In this document: one piece after another, positions 42,199 through 50,834 of the stretch | Layout of the letters: every line of letters starts with the position of its first letter | Numbering within the stretch: position 1 is the stretch's first letter | Origin: Massilia sp. H-1 | Lineage (GTDB): Bacteria; Pseudomonadota; Gammaproteobacteria; Burkholderiales; Burkholderiaceae_D | NCBI GenBank assembly: GCA_024703915.1 | Contig: CP087969.1 | Span: 4,650,001 to 4,714,000, forward strand | Reading direction: 5' to 3' | Length of the DNA stretch: 64,000 bases | Program-made: the position numbers and the translations under genes | The notes under the pieces: generated by a model | The model's database searches: none | What the model saw: the letters and a program-made list of their open reading frames with translations, nothing else | What the model was told of the DNA's origin: nothing

Positions 42199-42888
42199 AT
42201 GAACCAGCAAGCCCCGCGTTATTTTGCCCTGATTCCGGCAGTGAGCGTCGGCGCCTGCATGGCTGCGAACGGTCCCAAGCAGTACATGGCCATCGGCGGC
42301 AAACCCATGCTGCGCCACACCATCGATGCCTTCCTGGCCAGCCCACTGATTGCCCATATTTACATCGTGGTCAGCCCGGACGACGGCCAGATCGACGGCG
42401 TGGTGCTTACCCCAGGGGCGTGACCGTGCTGCGCTGCGGCGGAGCGACCCGCATGGAATCGATCCAGAACGGCTTGCGCCTGATGGGCGAAGTCATTGGC
42501 GCGCCGGACTGGGTACTGGTGCACGACGCCGCGCGGCCCGGCCTGAACGCGGCACTGATCGAAAAACTGATTACAACGATAGGCGATGACGCCGTCGGCG
42601 GCCTGCTCGCGCTGCCGGTGGTGGACACCGTCAAGCGCATGCCAAGCGGCTGTCTCCACGGTTTCCCGGGACGGCCTGTGGCTGGCGCAGACCCCGCAAA
42701 TGTTCCGTTACCGGCTGCTTGTCGACGCGCTCGCCGCCGCCACCGATGCCAGTGTCATTACCGATGACGCCAGCGCGATCGAGGCAATGGGACACTCGCC
42801 CAAGCTGGTCGAAGGACATCCCCGTAACTTGAAAGTGACGCTGCCCGCGGACATCCGGATCGCCGAGATGTACCTGGCCGCGCCTTAA
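42199..42888 (+). CDS. ispD: 2-C-methyl-D-erythritol 4-phosphate cytidylyltransferase
   Basis: Third step of the non-mevalonate isoprenoid route: MEP + CTP to CDP-ME. About 228 residues. The CTP loop should read PAAGxGxRM but reads PAVSVGACMAANGPKQY, so Ala-Gly and the Arg are changed in frame. Remaining motifs are normal: GGATRMESIQNGL, VHDAARP, TQTPQMF-like AQTPQMFRYRLL, TDDASAIE. Breaks near 42412 and 42648. Followed by ispF as usual. Confidence 0.92.
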
Positions 42889-42908
42889 CCCTTATTGCGA
42901 ACCACATC

Positions 42909-43424
42909 ATGACAATGGCTTCCTACAATCCGACCCCTCCCTTCCGCATCGGCACCGGCTACGACTGCCATGCGCTGGTGGAGGGCCGCAAACTGATCAT
43001 CGGCGGCGTGACCATCCCGCACAAGACCGGCCTGTTCGGCCATTCCGACGCCGACGTGCTGCTGCACGCGATCATCGACTCCATGCTCGGCGCGGCTTAC
43101 CTGGGCGACATCGGCAAGCACTTCCCGGATACCGATCCCATGTTCGCCGGGGCCGACTCGCGCACGCTGCTGCGCGAAGTGGCGCACCGCGTGATCGCCA
43201 CCGGCTACACGATCGGCAATATCGACGCGACCATCATCGCCCAGGCGCCAAAAATGGCGCCGCACATCGCGCAGATGGTCTCGCGCATTGCCGAAGACGT
43301 CGGCGTCTCGCCGCAGCAGGTCAACGTCAAGGCCAAGACCAACGAAAAGCTCGGCTACCTGGGGCGCGAAGAAGGCATGGCGGCCGAAGCCATATGCATG
43401 CTGATTAGGGCCACTGTCGCATAA
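42909..43424 (+). CDS. ispF: 2-C-methyl-D-erythritol 2,4-cyclodiphosphate synthase
   Basis: 171 residues, unbroken. Zinc ligands in IGTGYDCHAL (DxH) and the His of GHSDADVLLHAIIDSMLG; substrate loop GDIGKHFPDTDP; and the end KAKTNEKLGYLGREEGMAAEA. Forms a trimer making the cyclic diphosphate of the MEP pathway. 20 bases behind ispD. Confidence 0.97.
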   Translation: MTMASYNPTPPFRIGTGYDCHALVEGRKLIIGGVTIPHKTGLFGHSDADVLLHAIIDSMLGAAYLGDIGKHFPDTDPMFAGADSRTLLREVAHRVIATGYTIGNIDATIIAQAPKMAPHIAQMVSRIAEDVGVSPQQVNVKAKTNEKLGYLGREEGMAAEAICMLIRATVA

Positions 43425-43465
43425 TTGGTATGATGGTCGTTCCATAACGACGACCGGGATGCGGC

Positions 43466-44381
43466 ATGGTGTACCTGATAGTTCTCGGGACGGTGTTCGC
43501 CGTCCTGTTCCTCGCTACGCGCCTGAACCCGGTCGGCATGACGGCCGCAGGCCTGTGGCTCGAACGCCGCATCAGCGGGCTGGCCACGCGCTCGATCAGG
43601 GTGGATGGCTTCGACATGCCTTACCTGGAAGGCGGCACGGGCGAAGTCCTGCTGCTGATCCACGGCTTCGGCGGCGACAAGGATAACTTCACCCGCATCG
43701 CGCGTTTTCTCACCCCGCACTACCGCGTCATCATTCCCGATCTGCCGGGCTTTGGCGACGCCACGCGCGACCCGAAGGCCAGCTACGCCATGGCCGACCA
43801 GGTGGCGCGGATTCACGGCTTCCTCACGCAGCTCGGCATCGAACGCCTGCACCTGGGCGGCAATTCGATGGGCGGCTTCATTTCGGCGCAGTTCGTCGTG
43901 CCGTATGGGCACATGGTGCAAAGTCTGTGGCTGCTCGATCCGGGCGGCACCGCCGCTTCCCACAATTCGCCCACGCTGCGCCACTACGAGAAAACCGGCG
44001 ATTGCCCGCTGCTGGTCAAGCGCGTGGAAGACTTTGACGAGACCATCCGCGCCACCACGTACAAGGCGCCGTTCCTGCCGCGCTTTGCGCGGATCGCGCT
44101 GGGCCGGCGCGGCGTGGCCGACTTCGAACTGCACACACGGATCATGCGCCAGCTGCAGGATTCGCCGCTGCTCGAGCAAACCTACCAGCCGATGCCGACC
44201 CCGGCGCTGGTGGTGTGGGGGACGGAAGACGAGATCCTCAGTCCCAGCCGCGCGGCCTCGTTCAAGCTGCTGTTCCCGAACGCGCAGGTGATCATGATGG
44301 AAGCCACCGGGCACTTGCCGATGGTGGAAGCGCCCAAGCGCAGCGCGCGATTATCTGGCCTTCCGCGCCGGGCTGTCATGA
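43466..44381 (+). CDS. Alpha/beta hydrolase with N-terminal membrane anchor
   Basis: About 305 residues. One N-terminal helix (MVYLIVLGTVFAVLFLATRL), then oxyanion HGFGGDKDNF, nucleophile elbow GGNSMGG, acid in VVWGTEDEI and catalytic His in ATGHLPMVE. Resembles lipase/esterase enzymes of the MhpC group; substrate unknown. Break near 44349. ATGA overlap with the next gene. Confidence 0.82.
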
Positions 44382-45053
44382 GCGGCAACCCCAGGCATCC
44401 CGTATTGGCCCGCATCGTGCTGGCGCGGCCGCGCCTGTTCGCCTGCATCCTGTTCGGATTGCTGACCGGGGTTCTGGTGCCGGAAGCGCTGGCGAACCAC
44501 CTGATCACGCGCCTGATCATCGGCTGGAATGCGGGCGCGCTGGTCTACCTGGCGCTGACGCTGCACATGATGTTCTCCTCGTCGCACGAACAGATGCGCA
44601 CGCGCGCAAGGCCAGGACGAGGGCAGGCTGCTGATCCTGGTGATGGTGGTGGCGGCCGCTGTGGCGACGCTCGCGGCGATTGTCGGCGAACTGTCGCTGG
44701 CGCGCGATCTGCATGGCGCCATCCGGTTCAACCATGTGGCGCTGGCCATCATGACGCTGCTCACGTCATGGTCCTTCACCCAGGTCACGCTGGCCACGCA
44801 CTACGCGCATGACTACTACATCGCGCTTGAACGCGAGGGCGCGGGCGGGCTCGCGTTTCCTTGCGAAGAGCATCCGGATTACGGCGATTTTTTGTATTTC
44901 TCGTGCGTGCTCGGTACCTCGGCCCAGACCGCGGACGTCAGCTTTACCAGCCGCCTGATGCGCCGCACGGGGCTGCTGCACTGCGTGCTCGCGTTCTTTT
45001 TCAACGCCACGTTGCTGGCACTGACGATCAATATCGCGTCGAGCTTGTTTTAA
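44378..45053 (+). CDS. DUF1345 membrane protein
   Basis: About 224 residues, five or six helices. The family signature GTSAQTADVSFTSRLMRR is near residue 180; helices include LILVMVVAAAVATLAAIVGEL and VLAFFFNATLLALTINIASS. Function unknown. One break near 44610. Confidence 0.82.
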
Positions 45054-45265
45054 GGGCAGGCGCCAGGTCCGGCTGGCGGACGTTTGCTACGGCCGGGTCG
45101 CGCGATCCCGTCCTCGCGCAAGCCGTTCAAATGAAACGCAATTGCTTCGCGGATTGCGCGCTCGACCGCTTGCAAGGTACCGCCGGTTGCAACGCATCCG
45201 GGCAAATCCGGGACGTAGGCTGAATAATTTGTCGCAGCCTTTTCGATCACGATGGCGTAGCGCAT
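45050..45265 (-). CDS. hicB: HicB-type antitoxin
   Basis: 71 residues. MRYAIVIEKAATNYSAYVPD then LPGCVATGGTLQAVERAIREAI, HLNGLREDG, the partly degraded RNase H fold of HicB. No DNA-binding C-terminal domain. GAGGG lies before the ATG. The literal end overlaps the 3' end of the DUF1345 gene on the other strand. Its toxin partner appears reduced to a fragment. Confidence 0.75.
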   Translation of the reverse strand: MRYAIVIEKAATNYSAYVPDLPGCVATGGTLQAVERAIREAIAFHLNGLREDGIARPGRSKRPPAGPGACP

Positions 45266-45274
45266 GATGTTCCC

Positions 45275-45307
45275 TCACTTCCCCAACTTCGCCTGCTTCA
45301 GAATACT
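45275..45307 (-). pseudogene. hicA: Possible 3' scrap of hicA toxin
   Basis: On the minus strand the frame S-I-L-K-Q-A-K-L-G-K-stop lies nine bases before hicB, exactly where hicA ends in hicAB operons, and matches the usual HicA tail (SILKQAGLK). A TGA precedes it and the rhodanese gene stop follows within 12 bases, so the rest of hicA is missing. Ten residues is short; treat as suggestive. Confidence 0.4.
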
Positions 45308-45318
45308 TCATTCCGAGA

Positions 45319-45762
45319 TCAATTGACGCTACTTGCACTGATGCGTCGTCCAGCATCCGCCCATCCTTGAATACCTTTTTCGACATTGACCGCATTTGTG
45401 TACCCGGCCTGGTTCAGTAGCGAAGTGCCTTCCGGTCCGATGCGCACCCCGTCGCCGCAGTACACCACAATGGGCAGCGCCTTTGAAGAAGCAAGCACAG
45501 CCGGAATGCCATCGCGCAGCAGCGATAGCGGAAGGTTGAGGGCGCCTGGAATGTGGCGCGCGTCAAACGCTTCCTTGCCGCGCACATCGACCACGACGGC
45601 GCCGCTGTCGATCAGTGCGCTTACTTCCTCGATTGAAATGTTCTTGACGTCGAATCGTGGTTGCATCTGCGCATGCACGAACAGCGCCAGTGCGATGAGG
45701 GCGACTGGCAGCCAGCTGAATTGCTTACTGAGGTTCTTCACTGTGTTCATCATGTCGCCCAT
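45319..45762 (-). CDS. Rhodanese-domain protein, membrane-anchored
   Basis: 147 residues, unbroken. N-terminal helix (WLPVALIALALFVHA), then ISIEEVSALIDSGAVVVDVRG, ARHIPGALNLPLSLL, and active-site Cys in PIVVYCGDGVRIG. Sulfur transfer or phosphatase-like role in the periplasm. The usual six-residue loop CxxGxR is CGDGVR. Confidence 0.85.
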   Translation of the reverse strand: MGDMMNTVKNLSKQFSWLPVALIALALFVHAQMQPRFDVKNISIEEVSALIDSGAVVVDVRGKEAFDARHIPGALNLPLSLLRDGIPAVLASSKALPIVVYCGDGVRIGPEGTSLLNQAGYTNAVNVEKGIQGWADAGRRISASSVN

Positions 45763-45915
45763 GAGTCAATAGGATTTACCACGCCTGGCTCAGTATGACT
45801 TGGTTGAAAACGACCGTAAAGCACTGCGTGACTTGTTCGGACGGATTGTGTCTGATAAGAGCCCGCTTCCGCCCCGTTGCGGACCTTCGCAGCAAGAGCG
45901 AGCGTCCAGCCAGTT

Positions 45916-46242
45916 TCAAATAGCTTCCGAAAAAACAAACTCGAAATGAGTCACTGAAGCAGGTGGCTCAAGAAGTTGAGTTAGCATCTCAGCCAAAGGC
46001 TGCAGGTGCTCCCACGACCAACTGGCACTCCATTCCATATGGGGTTGAATCTGACCGTCTCCAAGTAGCGTAAATCCCTCATACCCATGCAGACGGCAAT
46101 TCTGTTCAAGAATCATCAGTAAGCACTTCTCTGCGTCTGGTCGTGCAACTAACGTTACTCCGCCATGGACAACATGAGGGAATGCCCAATGGCGCAGCAG
46201 TTGTCTTTGATTCATGTTGAGGTAACTCATTTTAGAAGGCAC
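45916..46242 (-). CDS. Orphan protein, 108 residues
   Basis: Not recognised. Aromatic-rich: WAFPHVVHGGVTLVARPDAEK, LHGYEGFTLLGDGQ and WSASWSWEHLQPLAEMLTQLL, ending THFEFVFSEAI. Codon use is less GC-rich than the surroundings. Small acidic-aromatic proteins of this kind often serve as immunity proteins, but nothing proves that here. A start at the internal MSYLNMNQ is possible. Confidence 0.5.
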   Translation of the reverse strand: MPSKMSYLNMNQRQLLRHWAFPHVVHGGVTLVARPDAEKCLLMILEQNCRLHGYEGFTLLGDGQIQPHMEWSASWSWEHLQPLAEMLTQLLEPPASVTHFEFVFSEAI

Positions 46243-46374
46243 GCTGGGGCTGTCTGCTTCTGGCCGATCTCTGCCGATTGGACTCGACGTCGAACTGGGG
46301 GCGCCGCCTCGGTCGCTGCCGCCCCGAAGCCGCCGGTCATGTGAAGCTTGTCATGGATGCGCGTAGGTCGGAAT

Positions 46375-46740
46375 TTAGTGGGCTTGAAAGCACAGCGTCC
46401 CTAAGATTTCTTTAGATTCTCCCGATATGAAGACCGCATAGCTCGGCCCACTACCGGTCCTTTCGAAAATAAGCAAAGCAACGCCCTGATCCGGCGTCGG
46501 CTGTTCCAATCGTCTCAGGAGGGCATCAATTTCAAGCTTAAGCCGCCGAGCGTCTTCCGTGTCCGTGCGTGCCAAACCGTTGGACCGTCCAAGGTAGATT
46601 TGTAGCAGACGCTCTTTGGATTCCAATGCCAAAGGTTCGACAAGTTCATGCGTTCGTAACGATCCGTCTTCAACCCCACGTCGTATGTCGGCATGATAGT
46701 TTTGTCCTTCCATGGCCGCCAAAATATCGTCAGTCTGCAT
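46375..46740 (-). CDS. Orphan protein, about 121 residues
   Basis: Not recognised. A helical N-terminus (MQTDDILAAMEGQNYHADI, SKERLLQIYLGRSNGLARTD, RRLKLEIDALLRRLEQ) precedes a short beta end (GVALLIFERTGSGPSYAVFI). Unbroken. Lies in the accessory patch. Confidence 0.45.
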   Translation of the reverse strand: MQTDDILAAMEGQNYHADIRRGVEDGSLRTHELVEPLALESKERLLQIYLGRSNGLARTDTEDARRLKLEIDALLRRLEQPTPDQGVALLIFERTGSGPSYAVFISGESKEILGTLCFQAH

Positions 46741-46968
46741 TCCAACCACCTAAGCGTTTTAGGATTTGAATCATAAATTTATGTACAGCCACTGACTGCT
46801 CCTGGCCGGGCTGAGACGATCATACGCCAACGTTGATGGAAAGCCAACGCCGACAAAGCGGACAGCCAGGGAACGGCTGCCTTCGGTCTCTGTCGCCCCA
46901 AAGCCGACATCGAAAATTGGAATGATTTACTCGGTGCCACGGTCGGAAGGGCCATTACGGACAGTTTG

Positions 46969-47977
46969 TTAAAAGTAAAGACCATCGGAATAACCGAGTT
47001 GCGTCAGTTGCTCCTTGATCGCGGCATTCTTGCGTTTATTGTTTGTATAGAACGCAAAAATTTTGAGCGATTTAGGTAGTTTTTGTTGCACCATGGCGGC
47101 GAAATCGATGCTGGTCCCAAATACCCGCAGCGAATTCAATTTCGATAAGTGCGACAGGCCACTGACCGTCTCCAAGTTCTTGCAGTTCACTAACCTGACT
47201 TCCGTCAAATTGCTTACATCGGTTCCTAGATCCAGGGCCTTGAGTTGCGCTTGGTCTTCGATCAACAAGGACTTGAGATGTCTAAACCGGTGGAGGTTGT
47301 TGAGGCTACTAAAACCTTTTACGCGCACTATCTCAAGTCGCTCGAGCGGGGACGTCACTATCTCGTCCAGATTGGCCCGTCCACCCAAGATAAATCTGAG
47401 ACGGCGCAAATTTGGAAGGCGGTTCAAGAACGTTAGCGACGCAGCTGACGGAAGGTTGAGGGACAGATCCGTTAGCTGATAAAGTGTCCCGATGGTGTCA
47501 AGATGTCGCACATGCCCGCCCAGAAAGAGCCTCACCAGGTTGCTGTAGCCGCCCAGGTATTTCAGGTCGATGTTATTTTTCCTGGTCGCTGGAAGGCTCA
47601 GATCGGCAATGCTAATCAGGTTTGGCCAAGATAAAAAGTCCGGCGTATTCAGCTCGAAAATACCTATGTTTAGCCGAACGAGGCATTGAAGTTGCTTCAA
47701 CGCGTCAATGTTCTCGACTGCATCCATGCAGTTCAGTTCGAGATGCTTGACTGATGGAAGATACTTCAAATTGGCGCAATCGAACGGCGCGAAGTAGTGT
47801 CCGTAAAATCGGATGCAAAGATTGGCATCGAGCTCGCCACACAATTTATCTAGCGATTCCAGCAACGCTTCTAAGCGTATAGCACGGGCCGGAATATTGC
47901 ACGGTGACCGCGTTTCCTAGCGCCACCTCGCGTTTGATTTCGGGTAAATCCAGAGTTGTAGGGTTATCTAAACGCAT
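46969..47977 (-). CDS. Leucine-rich-repeat protein
   Basis: About 335 residues of irregular LRRs: LKYLPSVKHLELNCM, LKQLQCLVRLNIGIF, LNRLPNLRRLRFILG, SPLERLEIVRVKGFSSL, RFRHLKSLLIEDQ and LSHLSKLNSLRVFG. No signal peptide or catalytic domain. The start MRLDNPTTLDLPEIKREVAL at 47977 (GGAA upstream) joins the repeats if one A inserted before GAAG near 47875 is removed. AT-richer than neighbours, suggesting transfer. Protein-binding role only inferred. Confidence 0.65.
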
Positions 47978-48155
47978 TCAATTTCCAAAAAATTGGATGG
48001 CGCACGTCAGTCACGACGAAAGTCCAACTCTCTTTTCAGCACACAAACTGCCTGCAGGGACCCCGACCGTGTCCGAGTTCTACGTGTGACCGTCTGCTCG
48101 TGGCTGATTGTACCCGCTCGCGCCATCAACGTCGCTTAAGCAAAATTCGCCGAGC

Positions 48156-48530
48156 TCACTCGCTGGAACGCGAACTCGTGGCCCGCAAATGGATAAACTC
48201 GCCTTTCCGTTTGCCTTCAAGGGCCTCTGAAATTTCCTTCATTCCCAAGCCTTCCAGCCGAAGACCCACACTCCAACCTCGAGGGATTATCTCAACGGGC
48301 TTTCGAAAAATAATAGCTTCAACGACACGGAGATTGATCGGGGTGTACATTAGTTCAGTTTCAGTTCGGGGCAAGAATTCTGAGCCGAATTCGACACGAA
48401 TCCTTACAAGCTCAGTGAAGATTGCTCCGAGAGCAAAGTCATCGGCATTGTTAGTGGCGACGACTATCCCGCCGCGTTCAATTCTGTCGAGGAAAATATC
48501 AGCAGACTTCACGATTCGTACTCTCCACAA
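48156..48530 (-). CDS. Orphan protein, 124 residues
   Basis: Not recognised. VRIVKSADIFLDRIERGGIVVATNNADDFALGAIF opens the protein, then VRVEFGSEFLPRTETELMYTP and KPVEIIPRGWSVGLRLEGLG. It may be an immunity-like or structural protein. The opposite strand also reads open here but with poor composition. Confidence 0.4.
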   Translation of the reverse strand: MWRVRIVKSADIFLDRIERGGIVVATNNADDFALGAIFTELVRIRVEFGSEFLPRTETELMYTPINLRVVEAIIFRKPVEIIPRGWSVGLRLEGLGMKEISEALEGKRKGEFIHLRATSSRSSE

Positions 48531-48589
48531 TGAATGACCGCTGCTGGCCGAAATTCACACGGTCGCTGCCGACTGTGGCCACGCGAAAG

Positions 48590-49020
48590 TCAGTCAATTT
48601 TCCAAATGTACTGCACATCAATCCACGTTTCCGTGGGAACGCCATCTTTCACGGGGGCTTGAATTTGCAACCCATGAACCCGACCATTGCAGCACGGTCG
48701 AGATCGTGGAAGCCACTTGTTTCAACTACCTTGGCACGGCTGATGTAGCCGTTAACATTGACCAAGAGCTGCAATTTTACGGTCCCAACTTCGCTGTTTC
48801 GAATGGACGCTTGAGGATAGTTTGGCTTGCATGGAATTCGTTCGTTAATCACGTCGGCCTCGATCACGGCCTCGGTTTTGAAAGCTCCGATTAACTTAAT
48901 GGTATTCGGTATCGTTTCTGCGACTATCGGCTGTTGCGCGTGAGCCGCGCCGAAAACAGCGAAGAAAAATGGTGCGACTGCCATGGCGCGAGTTGAGGAA
49001 GAACGTACTTTCTTTAACAT
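48590..49020 (-). CDS. Secreted TonB C-terminal-domain protein
   Basis: About 143 residues. Signal peptide (MAVAPFFFAVFGAAHA) then YPQASIRNSEVGTVKLQLLV, NGYISRAKVVETSGFHDLDRAA and, after restoring one C in a C-run near 48655, FKPPVKDGVPTETWIDVQYI, the full TonB-C fold. It lacks the membrane anchor and proline linker of a true TonB, so it is a free-standing TonB-C protein. Confidence 0.75.
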
Positions 49021-49188
49021 AGAAACCTTAGTTCAATACGATTTTTGATTGTAAATCAAGTAAGCGAACTTCCGCTTATGGCCGAACTCGGTCAGTCAGA
49101 AGTGCGGTTTGAGTCAGGTTTGACCCGACAAGTCGTGGCAGGTCTTCAAAATAGACACTGACGCGCCACGATCCGGATACGCTGCGCT

Positions 49189-49641
49189 TCAGCGGGTGCG
49201 CACCACCATGGTGTCGGTGATGCTGTCATGCCAGCCACGTTCACCGAAGAACGAAAACGCTTCGAAGGGGATGAAGCGGCACAGCGTGCGTTTGACGATC
49301 GTCACCAGGCTGGGCTGTTTCCCTTCGTCCGTGACGACGATTGTGCCGAGGATAAATTTGCCGGGTGTCCTGCCCCAGATCCCTTCGAAGAAGACGTAGT
49401 ACGCCAAATACAGCACCCAGCTATACAAGTAGCCGTCGGCTACTTGAATGCCAGCGATGGCCGACGGTCCAATGAAGGCAGCGATAAAGCCACCGAGAAA
49501 CGCCACCAGCAAGTAGCCGAAATAGTCGATGAGCAAGGTGCCGAAGCGAATGCCCTTGCTCGCAACTTGCAGTTCTGAGACCGGAAGGATGTCTTCCAGC
49601 GCCGCATTGGGCGCCAGGTAGGGATTGACTTGCTCGCTCAT
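49189..49641 (-). CDS. RDD-family membrane protein
   Basis: About 150 residues. ASKGIRFGTLLIDYFGYLLVAFLGG, a second helix YLYSWVLYLAYYVFFEGIWGR, and TPGKFILGTIVVTDEGK are the RDD hallmarks; R, D and D positions are RFGTLLID and GWHDSITDT. Start at MSEQVNPYLAPN preferred (GGAA upstream). Function unknown. Confidence 0.82.
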   Translation of the reverse strand: MSEQVNPYLAPNAALEDILPVSELQVASKGIRFGTLLIDYFGYLLVAFLGGFIAAFIGPSAIAGIQVADGYLYSWVLYLAYYVFFEGIWGRTPGKFILGTIVVTDEGKQPSLVTIVKRTLCRFIPFEAFSFFGERGWHDSITDTMVVRTR

Positions 49642-49738
49642 GTAAGTATTCCGATAGATGTTGGCAAGCAATTATAATTTATTTTATACAATAATTAAGT
49701 ATTGAACAAAAATAAATCATCCTGGCGCAACAACGGTG

Positions 49739-50272
49739 TCAGATGTCGAACACGAGGCAGGTCGTGGTCGCAAACGCATACAGTTTGCCGTTGGCGTCCG
49801 TGATCCTTCCTTCGGCAATGCCGACCTGGCCGCCGACGCTGACCACCTTGCCCTCGGCGCGGACCGGTCCGGTCTTGTCCGTCATCGCGCGGATATAGTT
49901 CACTTTCAATTCCAGCGTCGTATAGCCTTTGCTTAAGTATAAGCAGCATCGAATGGATGGCGCAGCCGACCGCCGTGTCGAGCAGGGTGGCCGCATAGCC
50001 GCCGTGCACCACGCCGCTCGGGTTGTAGTGCGCCAGCGTAGGCGCGCCCTGGAACACGACCAGGCCGGGCTCGACGGTGATCGGGGTGATGTCGAGCAGT
50101 TCCGCGATCGGAGCCGGGGGCAGGGCGCCGCTGCCGATACCCTTGAGGAAGTCGATGCTTAGAGCGCGCAGAAACGCAGCGCTTCGCGGTCGGCCACACC
50201 CGCCGCGGCCAGCCCGGCGCGCATGGCGGCAGCTTCGTCCAGCCATTGCTGGCGCTTATCCTGTTGTTCCAT
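49739..50272 (-). CDS. PaaI-type acyl-CoA thioesterase
   Basis: About 175 residues with a hotdog fold. GVVHGGYAATLLDTAVGCAIHS contains the HGG and catalytic Asp of PaaI/YbgC-like thioesterases; LELKVNYIRAMTDKTGPVRAEGKVV follows. Breaks near 49935 and 50160 (GCTTAGAGC region). Divergent from marR with a short operator-bearing gap, so likely its target. Confidence 0.8.
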
Positions 50273-50308
50273 GGTTTTGTTCCTTTTTCGTCGAGTCCAA
50301 CACAAAGC

Positions 50309-50346
50309 GTGTAGATACACTACAATCCATTTCATCGAACACGTGT
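50309..50346. promoter_or_regulatory. Candidate MarR operators
   Basis: Two small palindromes lie in the thioesterase/marR gap: gtgtagatacac (50309-50320) and acacgtgt (50339-50346); gtgtag occurs in both. Their spacing fits MarR binding over divergent promoters. Confidence 0.45.
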
Positions 50347-50372
50347 AGTTGCACCTATCTGGAGCCACGCCG

Positions 50373-50834
50373 ATGGACATTCCCGAAAAACCGCTGGGCT
50401 GCACCTGCTTCAAGCTGCGCAAGCTGACGCGGGCCATGTCGCGCCTGTACGACCAGCACATGGCCACGGTCGGCCTCAAGACCACCCAGTACAGCCTGCT
50501 GGTCAATGCCGCGCGCGCGCCGCTGCCGGTGGCCGAACTGGCCGACCTGCTTGGCCTGGAGCGCACCACGCTCACGCGCAACCTCAAGCCGCTGCTGGAC
50601 GCCGGCTGGGTCGTGCTGCGGCCCGGGGCGGACAGCCGCCAGCGCATCGTCACCATTACCGATGAGGGCCGCGCCAAGGTCGAACAAGCCTACGTAGTCT
50701 GGCGCCAGGCGCAACTCGAATTTGAAAAGCAGGTGGGCCGCGACGCCGTGCGCGCGCTCAATCAACAGCTCGAAACCACCATGACCCAACTGACCCCATT
50801 GCTGGAGGATGTACCCCATGAACTCGCAGAATGA
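50373..50834 (+). CDS. MarR-family transcription regulator
   Basis: 153 residues, unbroken. Winged helix: PVAELADLLGLERTTLTRNLKPL as recognition helix-turn-helix and PGADSRQRIVTITDEGR as wing. N-terminal FKLRKLTRAMSRLYDQ forms the dimer arm. Its 3' end overlaps the MFS start by 17 bases, and the thioesterase is divergent. Confidence 0.9.
   Translation: MDIPEKPLGCTCFKLRKLTRAMSRLYDQHMATVGLKTTQYSLLVNAARAPLPVAELADLLGLERTTLTRNLKPLLDAGWVVLRPGADSRQRIVTITDEGRAKVEQAYVVWRQAQLEFEKQVGRDAVRALNQQLETTMTQLTPLLEDVPHELAE

Noticed and set aside
48100..48537. Plus-strand coding frame opposite the minus-strand orphan
   Set aside because: It is Ser/Arg-rich with poor composition, and all neighbours are on the minus strand.
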